A stretch of 5,938 nucleotides of DNA from an uncultured Alphaproteobacteria bacterium (GTDB lineage Bacteria; Pseudomonadota; Alphaproteobacteria; Micavibrionales; Micavibrionaceae), in NCBI GenBank assembly GCA_937124505.1, contig CAKZKV010000024.1:1-5938 (forward strand). The letters run 5' to 3'. The position numbers and the translations under genes were made by a program. Below the pieces are notes generated by a model, which saw only the letters and a list, made by a program, of their open reading frames with translations, did no database searches and had not been told where the DNA came from. Within the stretch, counting starts at the first letter, position 1; each line of letters opens with the position of its first letter. Positions 1 through 5,555 of this stretch are shown one piece after another.

Positions 1-24
1 GGAATCTATAGCTTTTAGAAAAAG

Positions 25-45
25 ATCCTGAAACAAGTTCAGGAT
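25..45 (-). terminator. Probable intrinsic terminator of the helicase gene, built on a short palindromic repeat
   Basis: An 8-bp perfect inverted repeat (ATCCTGAA at 25-32, TTCAGGAT at 38-45) flanks a 5-base loop. Read on the minus strand, the direction of the helicase gene, the hairpin is followed at once by CTTTTTCT (positions 24 down to 17), as in a rho-independent terminator. It lies about 80 bases beyond the helicase stop. The stem is only moderately GC-rich, so it may be a weak terminator. The sequence also resembles the short interspersed palindromes (core ATCCTGAACTTGTTTCAGGAT in this strand sense is split here by its loop) that I recall from many alphaproteobacterial intergenic regions, so it may be a repeat that doubles as a terminator. 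Confidence 0.55.
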
Positions 46-62
46 GACGAGTATAGTTCTGG

Positions 63-95
63 ATCCTGATAATTTGCATGTGCAAATGTCAGGAT
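63..95. repeat. Second palindrome sharing outer arms with the 25-45 hairpin
   Basis: The outer arms ATCCTGA (63-69) and TCAGGAT (89-95) are the same as those of the palindrome at 25-45. The interior is different: a second perfect inverted repeat, ATTTGCA (72-78) and TGCAAAT (81-87). T70 and G88 can form a wobble pair, leaving A71 as a single bulge, so the whole forms one long hairpin of about 15 pairs with a tiny loop. No T-tract follows on either strand, so it is not a convincing terminator by itself. It could stabilise the 3' end of the helicase mRNA or simply be an interspersed palindromic repeat. Confidence 0.6.
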
Positions 96-122
96 GCATA
101 GACCTGAAAGATAAGCGTCTTG

Positions 123-2423
123 TCATTTATCGCCCTTGAGTTGCTTCAAGATCGCAAAAGGATTGTTGTCTTCTGAGTCTTTTGCCCTGGCCGTTATGAC
201 ATTTGGTTTTTGCGGGCCTTTGGAGGCTTTCCTGTTGTCCTTTTTCTTATGTTTGTGATGATGATGCGTCACAGCAGGTTTTTGCCTTTGCGCGGCTTTG
301 CCCTTTTTCAGGGCAAAAGTCGCGAGTTCCGGCTTTTTCTGTTCTTCTTTCTTCTCTGCTGTTTCCGATGCGGCCTCGGTGCTTTCTTCCTTTGAAAGAA
401 CCGCTTCGTCTTTCTCATCAGGTAAAGCAAGAGGAGACTCAGTAACTTCTGCTAATGCAGGCGCTTCGTTTTCTGCAGGGGGGGCTTCTATGTCGGAGGC
501 TGTCGATTCTATTGGCGTCTCTTCTTTCAGGTCTGCCGGATCATGGATTTTCCTGTGACCGAGATCGCTTAAGATGTCATAGAGTTCCGCAATCGGGCAT
601 CCCAGCCATTCTGCCATTTTATGCTGCGCCTGGAATTTTCCTTCTTTTGCGGTATCGTAAATTTCACAGACCAGCCGGTCCAGCATATCGGCACGGATGG
701 CGCGGTTGCCGTAAACAGGGTAGCCGATGGATTGATAATAGCGGCGGTTCACGGCTTTGACATCAACAACTTCGGAAACGCTGCCGTCTCTGGGAACGGG
801 AGCGGGCAAACTCTCTTCATGCCAGACACGCCATAACAGGGCGCGCAGACGTACAGCCGCAGGCTTCCCAAGGGCCGGCATAAAAACAAGTACGGGGCCG
901 AGGCGTACACCTCTCTGGCGCAGAAGACGGCGGCCATCGGCGTCAAGCCCCTCGATCATGTCTTCCAGCTTTTGCCGGGGCATAATACCGAGGTCTTCAT
1001 GAAGCTGGTGGGCAATGCCACGCGCCGCTGCGGGCAATTCGTCAGGGGCGTTGCTTAATTTGACCAAAGGTTCGAGAACCGTCCCGATATGGAGGGCAAG
1101 CGCCTCTCTAATTTTAGCCTGCACGGCGGACTTGTCCGCATCCTGCAACAGATCACTTTCCAGCAAAGTCACATCAGGTGCATAAGGCGTACTTCCTTTC
1201 CGGACCGTAGCAATTTTTTGTCCGGGCAAGGGATTGGAAGCCAGCGGCTGGTAACAGATGTCACCATTTTCCTGCAGGCGGAACTGGGCGGGGGCAGCCG
1301 ATAAAATGTCGTTCATACGTCGTCCGATTTCCTGTTTTAGTGCGCTACGCGCTGCGTTCATAACTGTTTTATACTCATTTCCGCCTGCCCTGTCATCCGG
1401 AATAAAGCGAAAACCTGCCAATTGGCCGATTTTTTCGCCTTCTACGATGACATCGCCGTTATTTTTAATTCCTGCCAGAAGGGTTCCCTTTTCTTCCATG
1501 GCTTTGACCAGTACGGACGTTTTGCGATCCACAAAGCGTCTGGTCAGCGCGTCATGAAGGGCATCGGACAGTTTGTCCTCGATTGTACGTGCCTGTGCCT
1601 GCCAGGTTTCCGCATCTTGCAACCATCCGGCACGATGTGTGATGAACGTCCATGTACGTGTATGTGCGATACGCGTCATCAGCGCATCTACATCCCCGGT
1701 TGCATCATCCAGACGTTTGATCTGCCTGTTAACCCAGTCTTCGGGCAGCGGGCCTTTCAATAGTTTGAAAAAGATTTCAGAAATCAGCGATTGATGTGTT
1801 TCGGAGAGGGTTTGGCGGAAATCAGGAATCTGGCAGACATCCCATAATAAACGTACGGACTCCGGGTGTGCGGCCACATCCAGAATTGCCTTTTGCTCGC
1901 TCAAGGCTTGTAACGTACGGTGATCTTCCGACTGTCTGCCTTTGGTCAGGTATGGGCTGGGCGGTTTTTGTTCAAGGCTTTTCAGAAGTAGTTTCGGGGA
2001 ATTGAAATCCAGATCATGATTTCTCCAGACAAGCTTTTCCAGCGGCGGAAACGTATGCATACGGATGGAGTCAATGGTTTCTTCCGGCAGCTCACGTACA
2101 GGGCCTGTTACACCGAAGGTGCCGTCCCGTTTTGCCCGGCCTGCACGTCCGGCGATTTGAGCAAGTTCGGCAGATTGCAGTTCCCGTGGCCGGTGGCCGT
2201 CATATTTACGTGTGGCGGCGAGGGCGACATGATGTATGTCCATGTTCAGGCCCATGCCAATGGCATCTGTGGCGACCATAAAATCAACGTCCCCGGCCTG
2301 ATACATCTCCACCTGTGCGTTACGCGCCCGCGGGCTGAGAGCGCCCAGAACAATTGCTGTTCCGCCCCTGTGACGACGGATCATTTCTGCGTAGCGATAG
2401 ACGTCATCAATGGAAAAGGCCAC
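123..2423 (-). CDS. C-terminal part of a frameshifted SUV3-like DExH RNA helicase (second RecA domain onward)
   Basis: This frame holds the rest of the helicase whose N-terminus lies at 2441-2950. Numbered from the GTG at 2423, motif V (ATDAIGMGLN) is at residues 51-60 and motif VI (QIAGRAGR) at 89-96, which is the SUV3/Ski2-like signature. A long alphaproteobacterial extension follows, including the RTWTFITHRAGWL segment near 257-269 and the RRLLRQRGVRLG...KPAAVRLRALLW block near 498-531. The last ~139 residues are low complexity: first Glu/Ala-rich, then Lys-rich with an HHHHKH run, ending in PFAILKQLK, a short terminal motif that looks conserved rather than random. The family unwinds RNA using ATP and belongs to the group that includes the mitochondrial degradosome helicase SUV3; the bacterial substrate is not known to me. 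The GTG at 2423 is probably an internal valine (AVVAFS), since the frame stays open upstream to the A-run at 2454-2458 and no ribosome binding site precedes it. Very confident of the family, unsure whether the gene is functional. Confidence 0.9.
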   Translation of the reverse strand: MAFSIDDVYRYAEMIRRHRGGTAIVLGALSPRARNAQVEMYQAGDVDFMVATDAIGMGLNMDIHHVALAATRKYDGHRPRELQSAELAQIAGRAGRAKRDGTFGVTGPVRELPEETIDSIRMHTFPPLEKLVWRNHDLDFNSPKLLLKSLEQKPPSPYLTKGRQSEDHRTLQALSEQKAILDVAAHPESVRLLWDVCQIPDFRQTLSETHQSLISEIFFKLLKGPLPEDWVNRQIKRLDDATGDVDALMTRIAHTRTWTFITHRAGWLQDAETWQAQARTIEDKLSDALHDALTRRFVDRKTSVLVKAMEEKGTLLAGIKNNGDVIVEGEKIGQLAGFRFIPDDRAGGNEYKTVMNAARSALKQEIGRRMNDILSAAPAQFRLQENGDICYQPLASNPLPGQKIATVRKGSTPYAPDVTLLESDLLQDADKSAVQAKIREALALHIGTVLEPLVKLSNAPDELPAAARGIAHQLHEDLGIMPRQKLEDMIEGLDADGRRLLRQRGVRLGPVLVFMPALGKPAAVRLRALLWRVWHEESLPAPVPRDGSVSEVVDVKAVNRRYYQSIGYPVYGNRAIRADMLDRLVCEIYDTAKEGKFQAQHKMAEWLGCPIAELYDILSDLGHRKIHDPADLKEETPIESTASDIEAPPAENEAPALAEVTESPLALPDEKDEAVLSKEESTEAASETAEKKEEQKKPELATFALKKGKAAQRQKPAVTHHHHKHKKKDNRKASKGPQKPNVITARAKDSEDNNPFAILKQLKGDK

Positions 2424-2440
2424 AACTGCCGTACGCTTGG

Positions 2441-2950
2441 TCAGGCGTGATAATTTTTAAAGCCCGTGTACGTCAGCTCTGACAGGCGTTCGCGTGTCTG
2501 GAAGGTTGTCTCCGGGATTAATTGTCTGATCAGGGGGCGTATGGTTTCCGCACCGAGAAACATGGTTTCATGCGTTCCCCGGGCGCGCAGCAGACGGTCG
2601 GTAAAAACGTGTCCCCTTTCCGGGTCGGCGCAAAGCTGGATTTCATCAATCGCCAGAAACTGGAAAGAGCGCTCAATCGGCATCGCTTCGACGGTACAAA
2701 AAAAGTAACGCGCCGTTTGCGGTATGATTTTTTCTTCCCCGGTCACAAGGGCGACGGAGGCCAGACCTTTTTTCCGGGCGGCACGTTCATAGTTTTCGCG
2801 CGCCAGCAAACGCAGCGGAAAGCCTATGATTCCGCTATTATATGCCAGCATCCTCTCAATGGCATAGGAGGTTTTACCTGTGTTTGTCGGCCCCAGACAG
2901 GCGGTGATGGTTTTTGCCTCATCCGGCGGCAGATAAAAATTACGTTTCAT
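2441..2950 (-). CDS. N-terminal part of the frameshifted SUV3-like DExH RNA helicase (first RecA domain)
   Basis: These 169 residues hold the ATP-binding half of the helicase: Walker A GPTNTGKT at 20-27, motif Ia PLRLLARE at 45-52, TVEAMP at 86-91, Walker B DEIQ at 102-105 (DEIQ rather than DEAD or DEVH is typical of SUV3), and motif III LGAET at 132-136. The frame then reads TYTGFKNYHA and stops. Adding one A to the five-A run changes this to TYTGFKKLSRLTKRTAVVAFSIDD and joins the downstream frame, giving about 942 aa, a normal length for this alphaproteobacterial family. The ATG at 2950 places Walker A about 20 residues in, as expected, but the ribosome binding site is poor (GTGAAAAG). As written, the fragment lacks motifs V and VI and could not work as a helicase. 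The gene is transcribed away from the lipoprotein at 3037. Confidence 0.88.
   Translation of the reverse strand: MKRNFYLPPDEAKTITACLGPTNTGKTSYAIERMLAYNSGIIGFPLRLLARENYERAARKKGLASVALVTGEEKIIPQTARYFFCTVEAMPIERSFQFLAIDEIQLCADPERGHVFTDRLLRARGTHETMFLGAETIRPLIRQLIPETTFQTRERLSELTYTGFKNYHA
2454..2458 (-). other. Frameshift site in the helicase gene (A-run one base short)
   Basis: On the coding strand the sequence is GGC TTT AAA AAT TAT, leading to a TGA at 2443-2441. With six A residues instead of five it reads GGC TTT AAA AAA TTA TCA, restoring FKKLSRL, which is what the family has between motif III and the second RecA domain. There is no canonical -1 slippery heptamer in the zero frame (the possible windows are C-UUU-AAA and U-AAA-AAU), and five A residues is short for transcriptional slippage. 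A single-base deletion, real or technical, is the simplest reading. Confidence 0.85.
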
Positions 2951-2981
2951 GGCTTTTCACACTGGTCAAGCTACCTCAGCT

Positions 2982-3011
2982 TTGCTAAAAGAGTATAAAT
3001 TTAAATTTTAT
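2982..3011 (+). promoter_or_regulatory. Weak candidate promoter for the lipoprotein gene
   Basis: TTGCTA (2982-2987, 4 of 6 to the -35 consensus) and TTTTAT (3006-3011, 4 of 6 to the -10 consensus) are 18 bases apart. The start would fall near 3018, just before the AAAGG ribosome binding site at 3023-3027. The elements interleave with the opposite-facing candidate promoter for the helicase. An alternative TATAAA at 2994-2999 has no partner at -35. Confidence 0.25.
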
Positions 3012-3018
3012 GGTTCAA
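2992..3018 (-). promoter_or_regulatory. Candidate sigma70-type promoter for the helicase gene
   Basis: On the minus strand TTGAAC (3018-3013) is followed after 15 bases by TATACT (2997-2992), a 5-of-6 match to the -10 consensus. Transcription would start near 2985, giving a leader of about 35 bases before the ATG at 2950. The spacer is shorter than the ideal 17 and is very AT-rich (it contains most of a 12-base AAATTTAAATTT palindrome at 2997-3008). Supported by motif match only. Confidence 0.4.
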
Positions 3019-3022
3019 AGGT

Positions 3023-3027
3023 AAAGG
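3023..3027 (+). promoter_or_regulatory. Ribosome binding site of the lipoprotein gene
   Basis: AAAGG lies 9 bases before the ATG at 3037. Together with the signal peptide that starts directly at this ATG, it fixes the start. Confidence 0.6.
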
Positions 3028-3036
3028 CAGAAGATT

Positions 3037-4779
3037 ATGCGCGCATCACATTTTTATGCATTCTTTATGATGTTGTTCTCCGTTTCCATCCTGCTGGCGG
3101 GGTGTGACACACGTGAGGAAAAAGTTGAAATTATTCCCGAGGTACAAGGCTCTCTTCTCAAAAATGGACGTGTGGCACCGATCACACCGGAAGGGGCTGC
3201 GGAACTGAAGAACATGATTTCAAATATGTCACTCGTTAAACAATATTCGGAAATGTTTGCGCAAATCAGCCAGCAGGACATGGATACTCTCTCTCAGCAC
3301 ATGGAACTGAGAGGTGAATTTCAGGTGATCCCTCGCACAAACCATTATGAAGTGAGTTTTCCGGACAGGATCACAATTTTGCCGCAAGAGGGAGATGATT
3401 TTGACAGCATTCAATTCTTTCATAATATCAAGTTGCGCGTGAGGCCAACGGGTGACCCCTCTGCGTTTTATGTGGAGTTTGATGCGGAAGAAAAGCCCGT
3501 CTATGCTGTGCTGAATAAAGATGGAAAATCTGAAGAGTTTCTGAGTTTTACTTATGAAACTTCTGAGCCATACAAAGCCTTGTGGCATAATGACTTCCAG
3601 ATGTTTGCTCAAATGACGGGTATTCTGCGTAATGCAACGCTGAACATCCAGATTCCTGAATATTACCGCAGGGAGTTTGATGACCTTGATATGTTCAAAG
3701 TCAGGGTGCAGGATCTTCGCAGTGATGCGATGCTGGAACCGGATGATGATAATATCTGGTCGGGTCGTTATAATGCGAATTTTGATAACGTGGAAATCAC
3801 TCTTCCTCAAGGCGTGGGAGATGTTCAAATCCTGAAAATCAGTTCTGAGCAGAATATGGAGAAATTAAATCCTGCTGTTTACAGAGATTTTTTTGACCAA
3901 TACGAAGATCTGATAGGTACGCTCTATAATTTTGAGATGACTACAGACACAGAGAATATAGATTTTCTGCCACTTATGAAGGCATATAAATCTCTTCTTC
4001 AGGATGGATTTGCGGGAACTGACATGGAAATGAAAATTTCCAACGTCAGTGTGACACTCAATAAAACGCCTGAAAATCATCTGACCGAGAAAAAGTTTGG
4101 GCTGGACAGTGCGTCTTTTTCAGGCTTCATGAAAGGAGCGCATGAGAATAAAGCCCAATTCGGCGTGTCATATACCCTGAAGGGAATTGATGTCGGTATG
4201 AAGCAGTTTGAAGATGAATTTGGCGGTGAAGCCCCGCAGGAAATTATTCCAAAAAATGCCAATTTCGGGTTCAGTGTCAAAAACCTGCCGGCTATCTCCC
4301 TGATGGACAAAGCCATTGAAATTTTTGAAAAAGCAAACGGTGATGAAACGGTGATGGAAAATATGTTCCTTCAGGCTCAGAACGACTTTATTAATATTCT
4401 GGTGGATGCTGATACAAAACTGAGTATTGATGATACATATATTGGTAATGATATCTGGCTTCTTTTAACAAATGGAATGGCCAAGATGAATGCTGAGGCA
4501 ATGATGAAAGTTCAAGGCGAAACAGAAGTTCGCTTTTATGGGATGGATTACCTGATCCAGCTTATGGAGCAGCGGATGAATAATCCGGATACCGCTCCTG
4601 CATCGCGTATGATGATCCAGCAGGCTATGCAAGGACTTGGCATGATGCAATTGTTTGGTCAGCAGAAAAAAGACGAAAACGGTCGTGACTATCGCGGTTA
4701 TACCATGACTCTGACGCCTGAGGGCCAAATGCAGATGAATGGTACGGACATGAATCAGCTCATGGGAGCCATGCCGTAA
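3037..4779 (+). CDS. Predicted lipoprotein of unknown function, Met-rich C-terminus (580 aa)
   Basis: The N-terminus is a type II signal peptide: a short head with Arg2, a hydrophobic stretch from about residue 6 to 19, and the lipobox L20-A21-G22-C23. C23 is the only cysteine in the protein, which strengthens the lipidation call. The residue after it is Asp, the +2 residue that in E. coli keeps lipoproteins in the inner membrane; whether the rule holds here is unknown. The mature part is acidic and alternates polar and hydrophobic residues in a way that suggests mostly beta structure, with no further transmembrane segment. The last 107 residues (from W474) contain 18 Met, and the end (TPEGQMQMNGTDMNQLMG) loosely recalls the C-terminal GQxxLNG pattern of DUF945/YdgA-type envelope proteins; that resemblance is weak and not a family assignment. 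I do not recognise the gene. It is monocistronic in appearance, with its own ribosome binding site and a strong terminator 37 bases after the stop. Confidence 0.88.
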   Translation: MRASHFYAFFMMLFSVSILLAGCDTREEKVEIIPEVQGSLLKNGRVAPITPEGAAELKNMISNMSLVKQYSEMFAQISQQDMDTLSQHMELRGEFQVIPRTNHYEVSFPDRITILPQEGDDFDSIQFFHNIKLRVRPTGDPSAFYVEFDAEEKPVYAVLNKDGKSEEFLSFTYETSEPYKALWHNDFQMFAQMTGILRNATLNIQIPEYYRREFDDLDMFKVRVQDLRSDAMLEPDDDNIWSGRYNANFDNVEITLPQGVGDVQILKISSEQNMEKLNPAVYRDFFDQYEDLIGTLYNFEMTTDTENIDFLPLMKAYKSLLQDGFAGTDMEMKISNVSVTLNKTPENHLTEKKFGLDSASFSGFMKGAHENKAQFGVSYTLKGIDVGMKQFEDEFGGEAPQEIIPKNANFGFSVKNLPAISLMDKAIEIFEKANGDETVMENMFLQAQNDFINILVDADTKLSIDDTYIGNDIWLLLTNGMAKMNAEAMMKVQGETEVRFYGMDYLIQLMEQRMNNPDTAPASRMMIQQAMQGLGMMQLFGQQKKDENGRDYRGYTMTLTPEGQMQMNGTDMNQLMGAMP

Positions 4780-4785
4780 GATTCG

Positions 4786-4815
4786 TTTAAGCATCTGAAT
4801 AAAATTGATTATAAT
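4786..4815 (+). promoter_or_regulatory. Candidate promoter for the rhodanese-like gene, abutting the upstream terminator
   Basis: A perfect TATAAT lies at 4810-4815, directly before the first base of the terminator stem (4816). The -35 region is poor: TTTAAG at 4786-4791 with an 18-base spacer, 3 of 6 matches. The predicted start near 4822 is inside the left arm of the terminator hairpin. Only 20 bases separate the terminator T-tract from the ATG at 4870, so any dedicated promoter for that gene has to sit within or before the terminator, which supports this reading. Confidence 0.4.
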
Positions 4816-4849
4816 AAACCTGCCCCACACTGTGGCGGCAGGTTTTTTT
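4816..4849 (+). terminator. Strong rho-independent terminator of the lipoprotein gene
   Basis: The stem pairs AAACCTGCC (4816-4824) with GGCAGGTTT (4837-4845), extended by CCAC (4825-4828) with GTGG (4832-4835), a 3-base loop ACT and one bulged C at 4836. Seven T residues run from 4843 to 4849. GC-rich stem plus T-tract, 37 bases after the lipoprotein stop, is the textbook form. Confidence 0.93.
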
Positions 4850-4856
4850 ATACGTT

Positions 4857-4862
4857 AGGGGA
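4857..4862 (+). promoter_or_regulatory. Ribosome binding site that fixes the start of the rhodanese-like gene at 4870
   Basis: AGGGGA is 7 bases before the ATG at 4870, the best Shine-Dalgarno match in the window. It shows that translation begins with the signal peptide, not at the ATG at 4995, which has only a weak GAAGAA upstream. Confidence 0.7.
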
Positions 4863-4869
4863 TAGACTC

Positions 4870-4998
4870 ATGCCGATGTCTCAAAAAAACATCTGGAAAC
4901 TCTGCTTTCCGTTCATAATGGCTGTCTTGGCCACCATACTTCTGATTTGGCCCGGTGATGAGGCCAATGCCGCGAATTTTCAGGCCCTGAAGAAATGA
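4870..4998 (+). CDS. Signal-peptide fragment (42 aa) of a frameshifted secreted rhodanese-like protein
   Basis: The frame encodes an N-terminal stretch with Lys6 and Lys10, a hydrophobic core at about residues 11-27 (LCFPFIMAVLATILLIW), and an A-N-A signal peptidase I site at 32-34, followed by only eight residues (ANFQALKK) before TGA. A cleaved signal peptide with no mature protein makes no sense alone. The next frame carries a rhodanese-like domain of a family that normally has such a leader, so this is most likely the 5' end of that gene, cut off by one missing base near 4977-4980. The TGA overlaps the ATG at 4995 as ATGA, so coupled re-initiation is conceivable and would make the domain cytoplasmic. 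Confidence 0.65.
   Translation: MPMSQKNIWKLCFPFIMAVLATILLIWPGDEANAANFQALKK
4977..4980 (+). other. Likely frameshift site in the rhodanese-like gene (T-run one base short)
   Basis: As written, the leader frame reads AAT TTT CAG GCC CTG AAG AAA TGA. With a fifth T it reads AAT TTT TCA GGC CCT GAA GAA ATG ACA TAT, which joins NFSGPEE to MTYEQYLSW and gives a single protein of about 202 aa. The rhodanese frame is closed upstream by a TGA at 4959-4961, so the shift must fall between 4962 and 4994; the T-run is the most likely place, the CCC at 4985-4987 an alternative. Confidence 0.6.
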
Positions 4999-5477
4999 CA
5001 TATGAGCAATATCTAAGTTGGCGTGATGAGCCTGAGACTGTGGTTTTAAATGCATTTCAACTGGAGCCTTTATTTTATATCGTGCCTGATCAGATGGCAG
5101 CCGAAGGGAAAGGGCTGACACAGCAAGAGTTGGATCAAATTCTGGCTGGACTGATCCCGTCAAAAGAAACCCGTATTTTATTATATTGCGAAGAAAATTT
5201 TTATCCCACACGTAGAATGGCGGCAAAAACAAGTGTGGGGATCAGTCTGATAAGAAACGGATATCAGAATGTCTATGAACTGGAAACGCTGTGGGACAAA
5301 AAAACATTTTTTGGAAATGAAAAATACTCGTCATCAGAACTGGAGGATATTCTGAAAAACGAGGTTTTGCCGTATATCGCTAATCTTTCTGTTGAGAGCA
5401 CACCTCAAAACGATTACTTCAAAACCTTGCTTGAAGCCTATCGTCAAAAGTTTTTAACAGAAACAGGGGCAAAATGA
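4995..5477 (+). CDS. Rhodanese-like domain protein (160 aa as read; probably the mature part of a ~202-aa periplasmic protein)
   Basis: The segment LIPSKETRILLYCEENF (residues 53-69) followed by GYQNVYELETLW (89-100) matches a family of exported rhodanese-like proteins, where the pattern is IPSKDTxVLIYCxNNF...GYxNVYEL. C65 (C107 of the joined protein) sits at the position of the rhodanese catalytic cysteine, at the end of a beta strand. The front half is degenerate: the usual LDAR motif reads LNAF (18-21), and no GHIxGAxN motif is visible. Sulfurtransferase activity is therefore uncertain, and a binding or redox role is possible. The true start is probably the ATG at 4870, because that one has the strong ribosome binding site and a signal peptide. 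The last ~60 residues are charged and likely helical. No terminator is obvious after the stop. Confidence 0.72.
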   Translation: MTYEQYLSWRDEPETVVLNAFQLEPLFYIVPDQMAAEGKGLTQQELDQILAGLIPSKETRILLYCEENFYPTRRMAAKTSVGISLIRNGYQNVYELETLWDKKTFFGNEKYSSSELEDILKNEVLPYIANLSVESTPQNDYFKTLLEAYRQKFLTETGAK

Positions 5478-5555
5478 TGACATTTCAAATAGCCAGTAAA
5501 AAAAATGAATTGCGCGTTTACCGTTTTTTTAAAAAGCCTGTATAATCTATAAACC
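5478..5555. other. Intergenic region before nhaA
   Basis: An AT-rich gap of 78 bases with an A8 run near 5488, T7 at 5524-5530 and A5 at 5531-5535. Apart from the nhaA promoter I see no GC-rich hairpin that would end the upstream gene; the A and T runs could pair over a loop of about 30 bases, but this is not a convincing terminator. Confidence 0.4.
5517..5546 (+). promoter_or_regulatory. Promoter of nhaA with perfect -10 box
   Basis: TATAAT at 5541-5546 is a perfect -10 match; TTTACC at 5517-5522 matches the -35 consensus at 4 of 6 positions with an 18-base spacer. Initiation about 7 bases after the -10 box would fall near 5553, only about 3 bases before the ATG at 5556. I see no NhaR-type or other operator. 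Confidence 0.6.

Noticed and set aside
63..95. Long hairpin as an intrinsic terminator.
   Set aside because: No T-tract follows it on either strand; the neighbouring hairpin at 25-45 has one on the minus strand and fits better.
2016..2450. A 144-codon plus-strand ORF opposite the helicase, and several shorter ones over 203-2998.
   Set aside because: They lie antisense to the conserved helicase reading frame, overlap each other, are rich in Arg/Cys/Ser as antisense frames often are, and match no family.
2454..2460. Programmed -1 ribosomal frameshifting in the helicase at TTTAAAAA.
   Set aside because: The zero frame is TTT AAA AAT, so no X-XXY-YYZ heptamer is in phase, the A-run is short for polymerase slippage, and a shift here would be needed merely to make the normal protein.
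3229..3828. A 199-codon minus-strand ORF inside the lipoprotein gene.
   Set aside because: It is antisense to a gene with clear lipobox, ribosome binding site and terminator; its His/Ile-rich sequence looks like a shadow frame.
4816..4849. The terminator acting in both directions.
   Set aside because: On the minus strand the stem is followed only by TTTATTATAAT, a weak tract, and no minus-strand gene converges on it.
5474..5545. A 23-codon basic ORF (MMTFQIASKK...) whose ATG overlaps the rhodanese stop as ATGA.
   Set aside because: It runs through A and T homopolymers into the nhaA -10 box, where its TAA is part of TATAAT. Composition looks like chance; only the ATGA overlap speaks for it.
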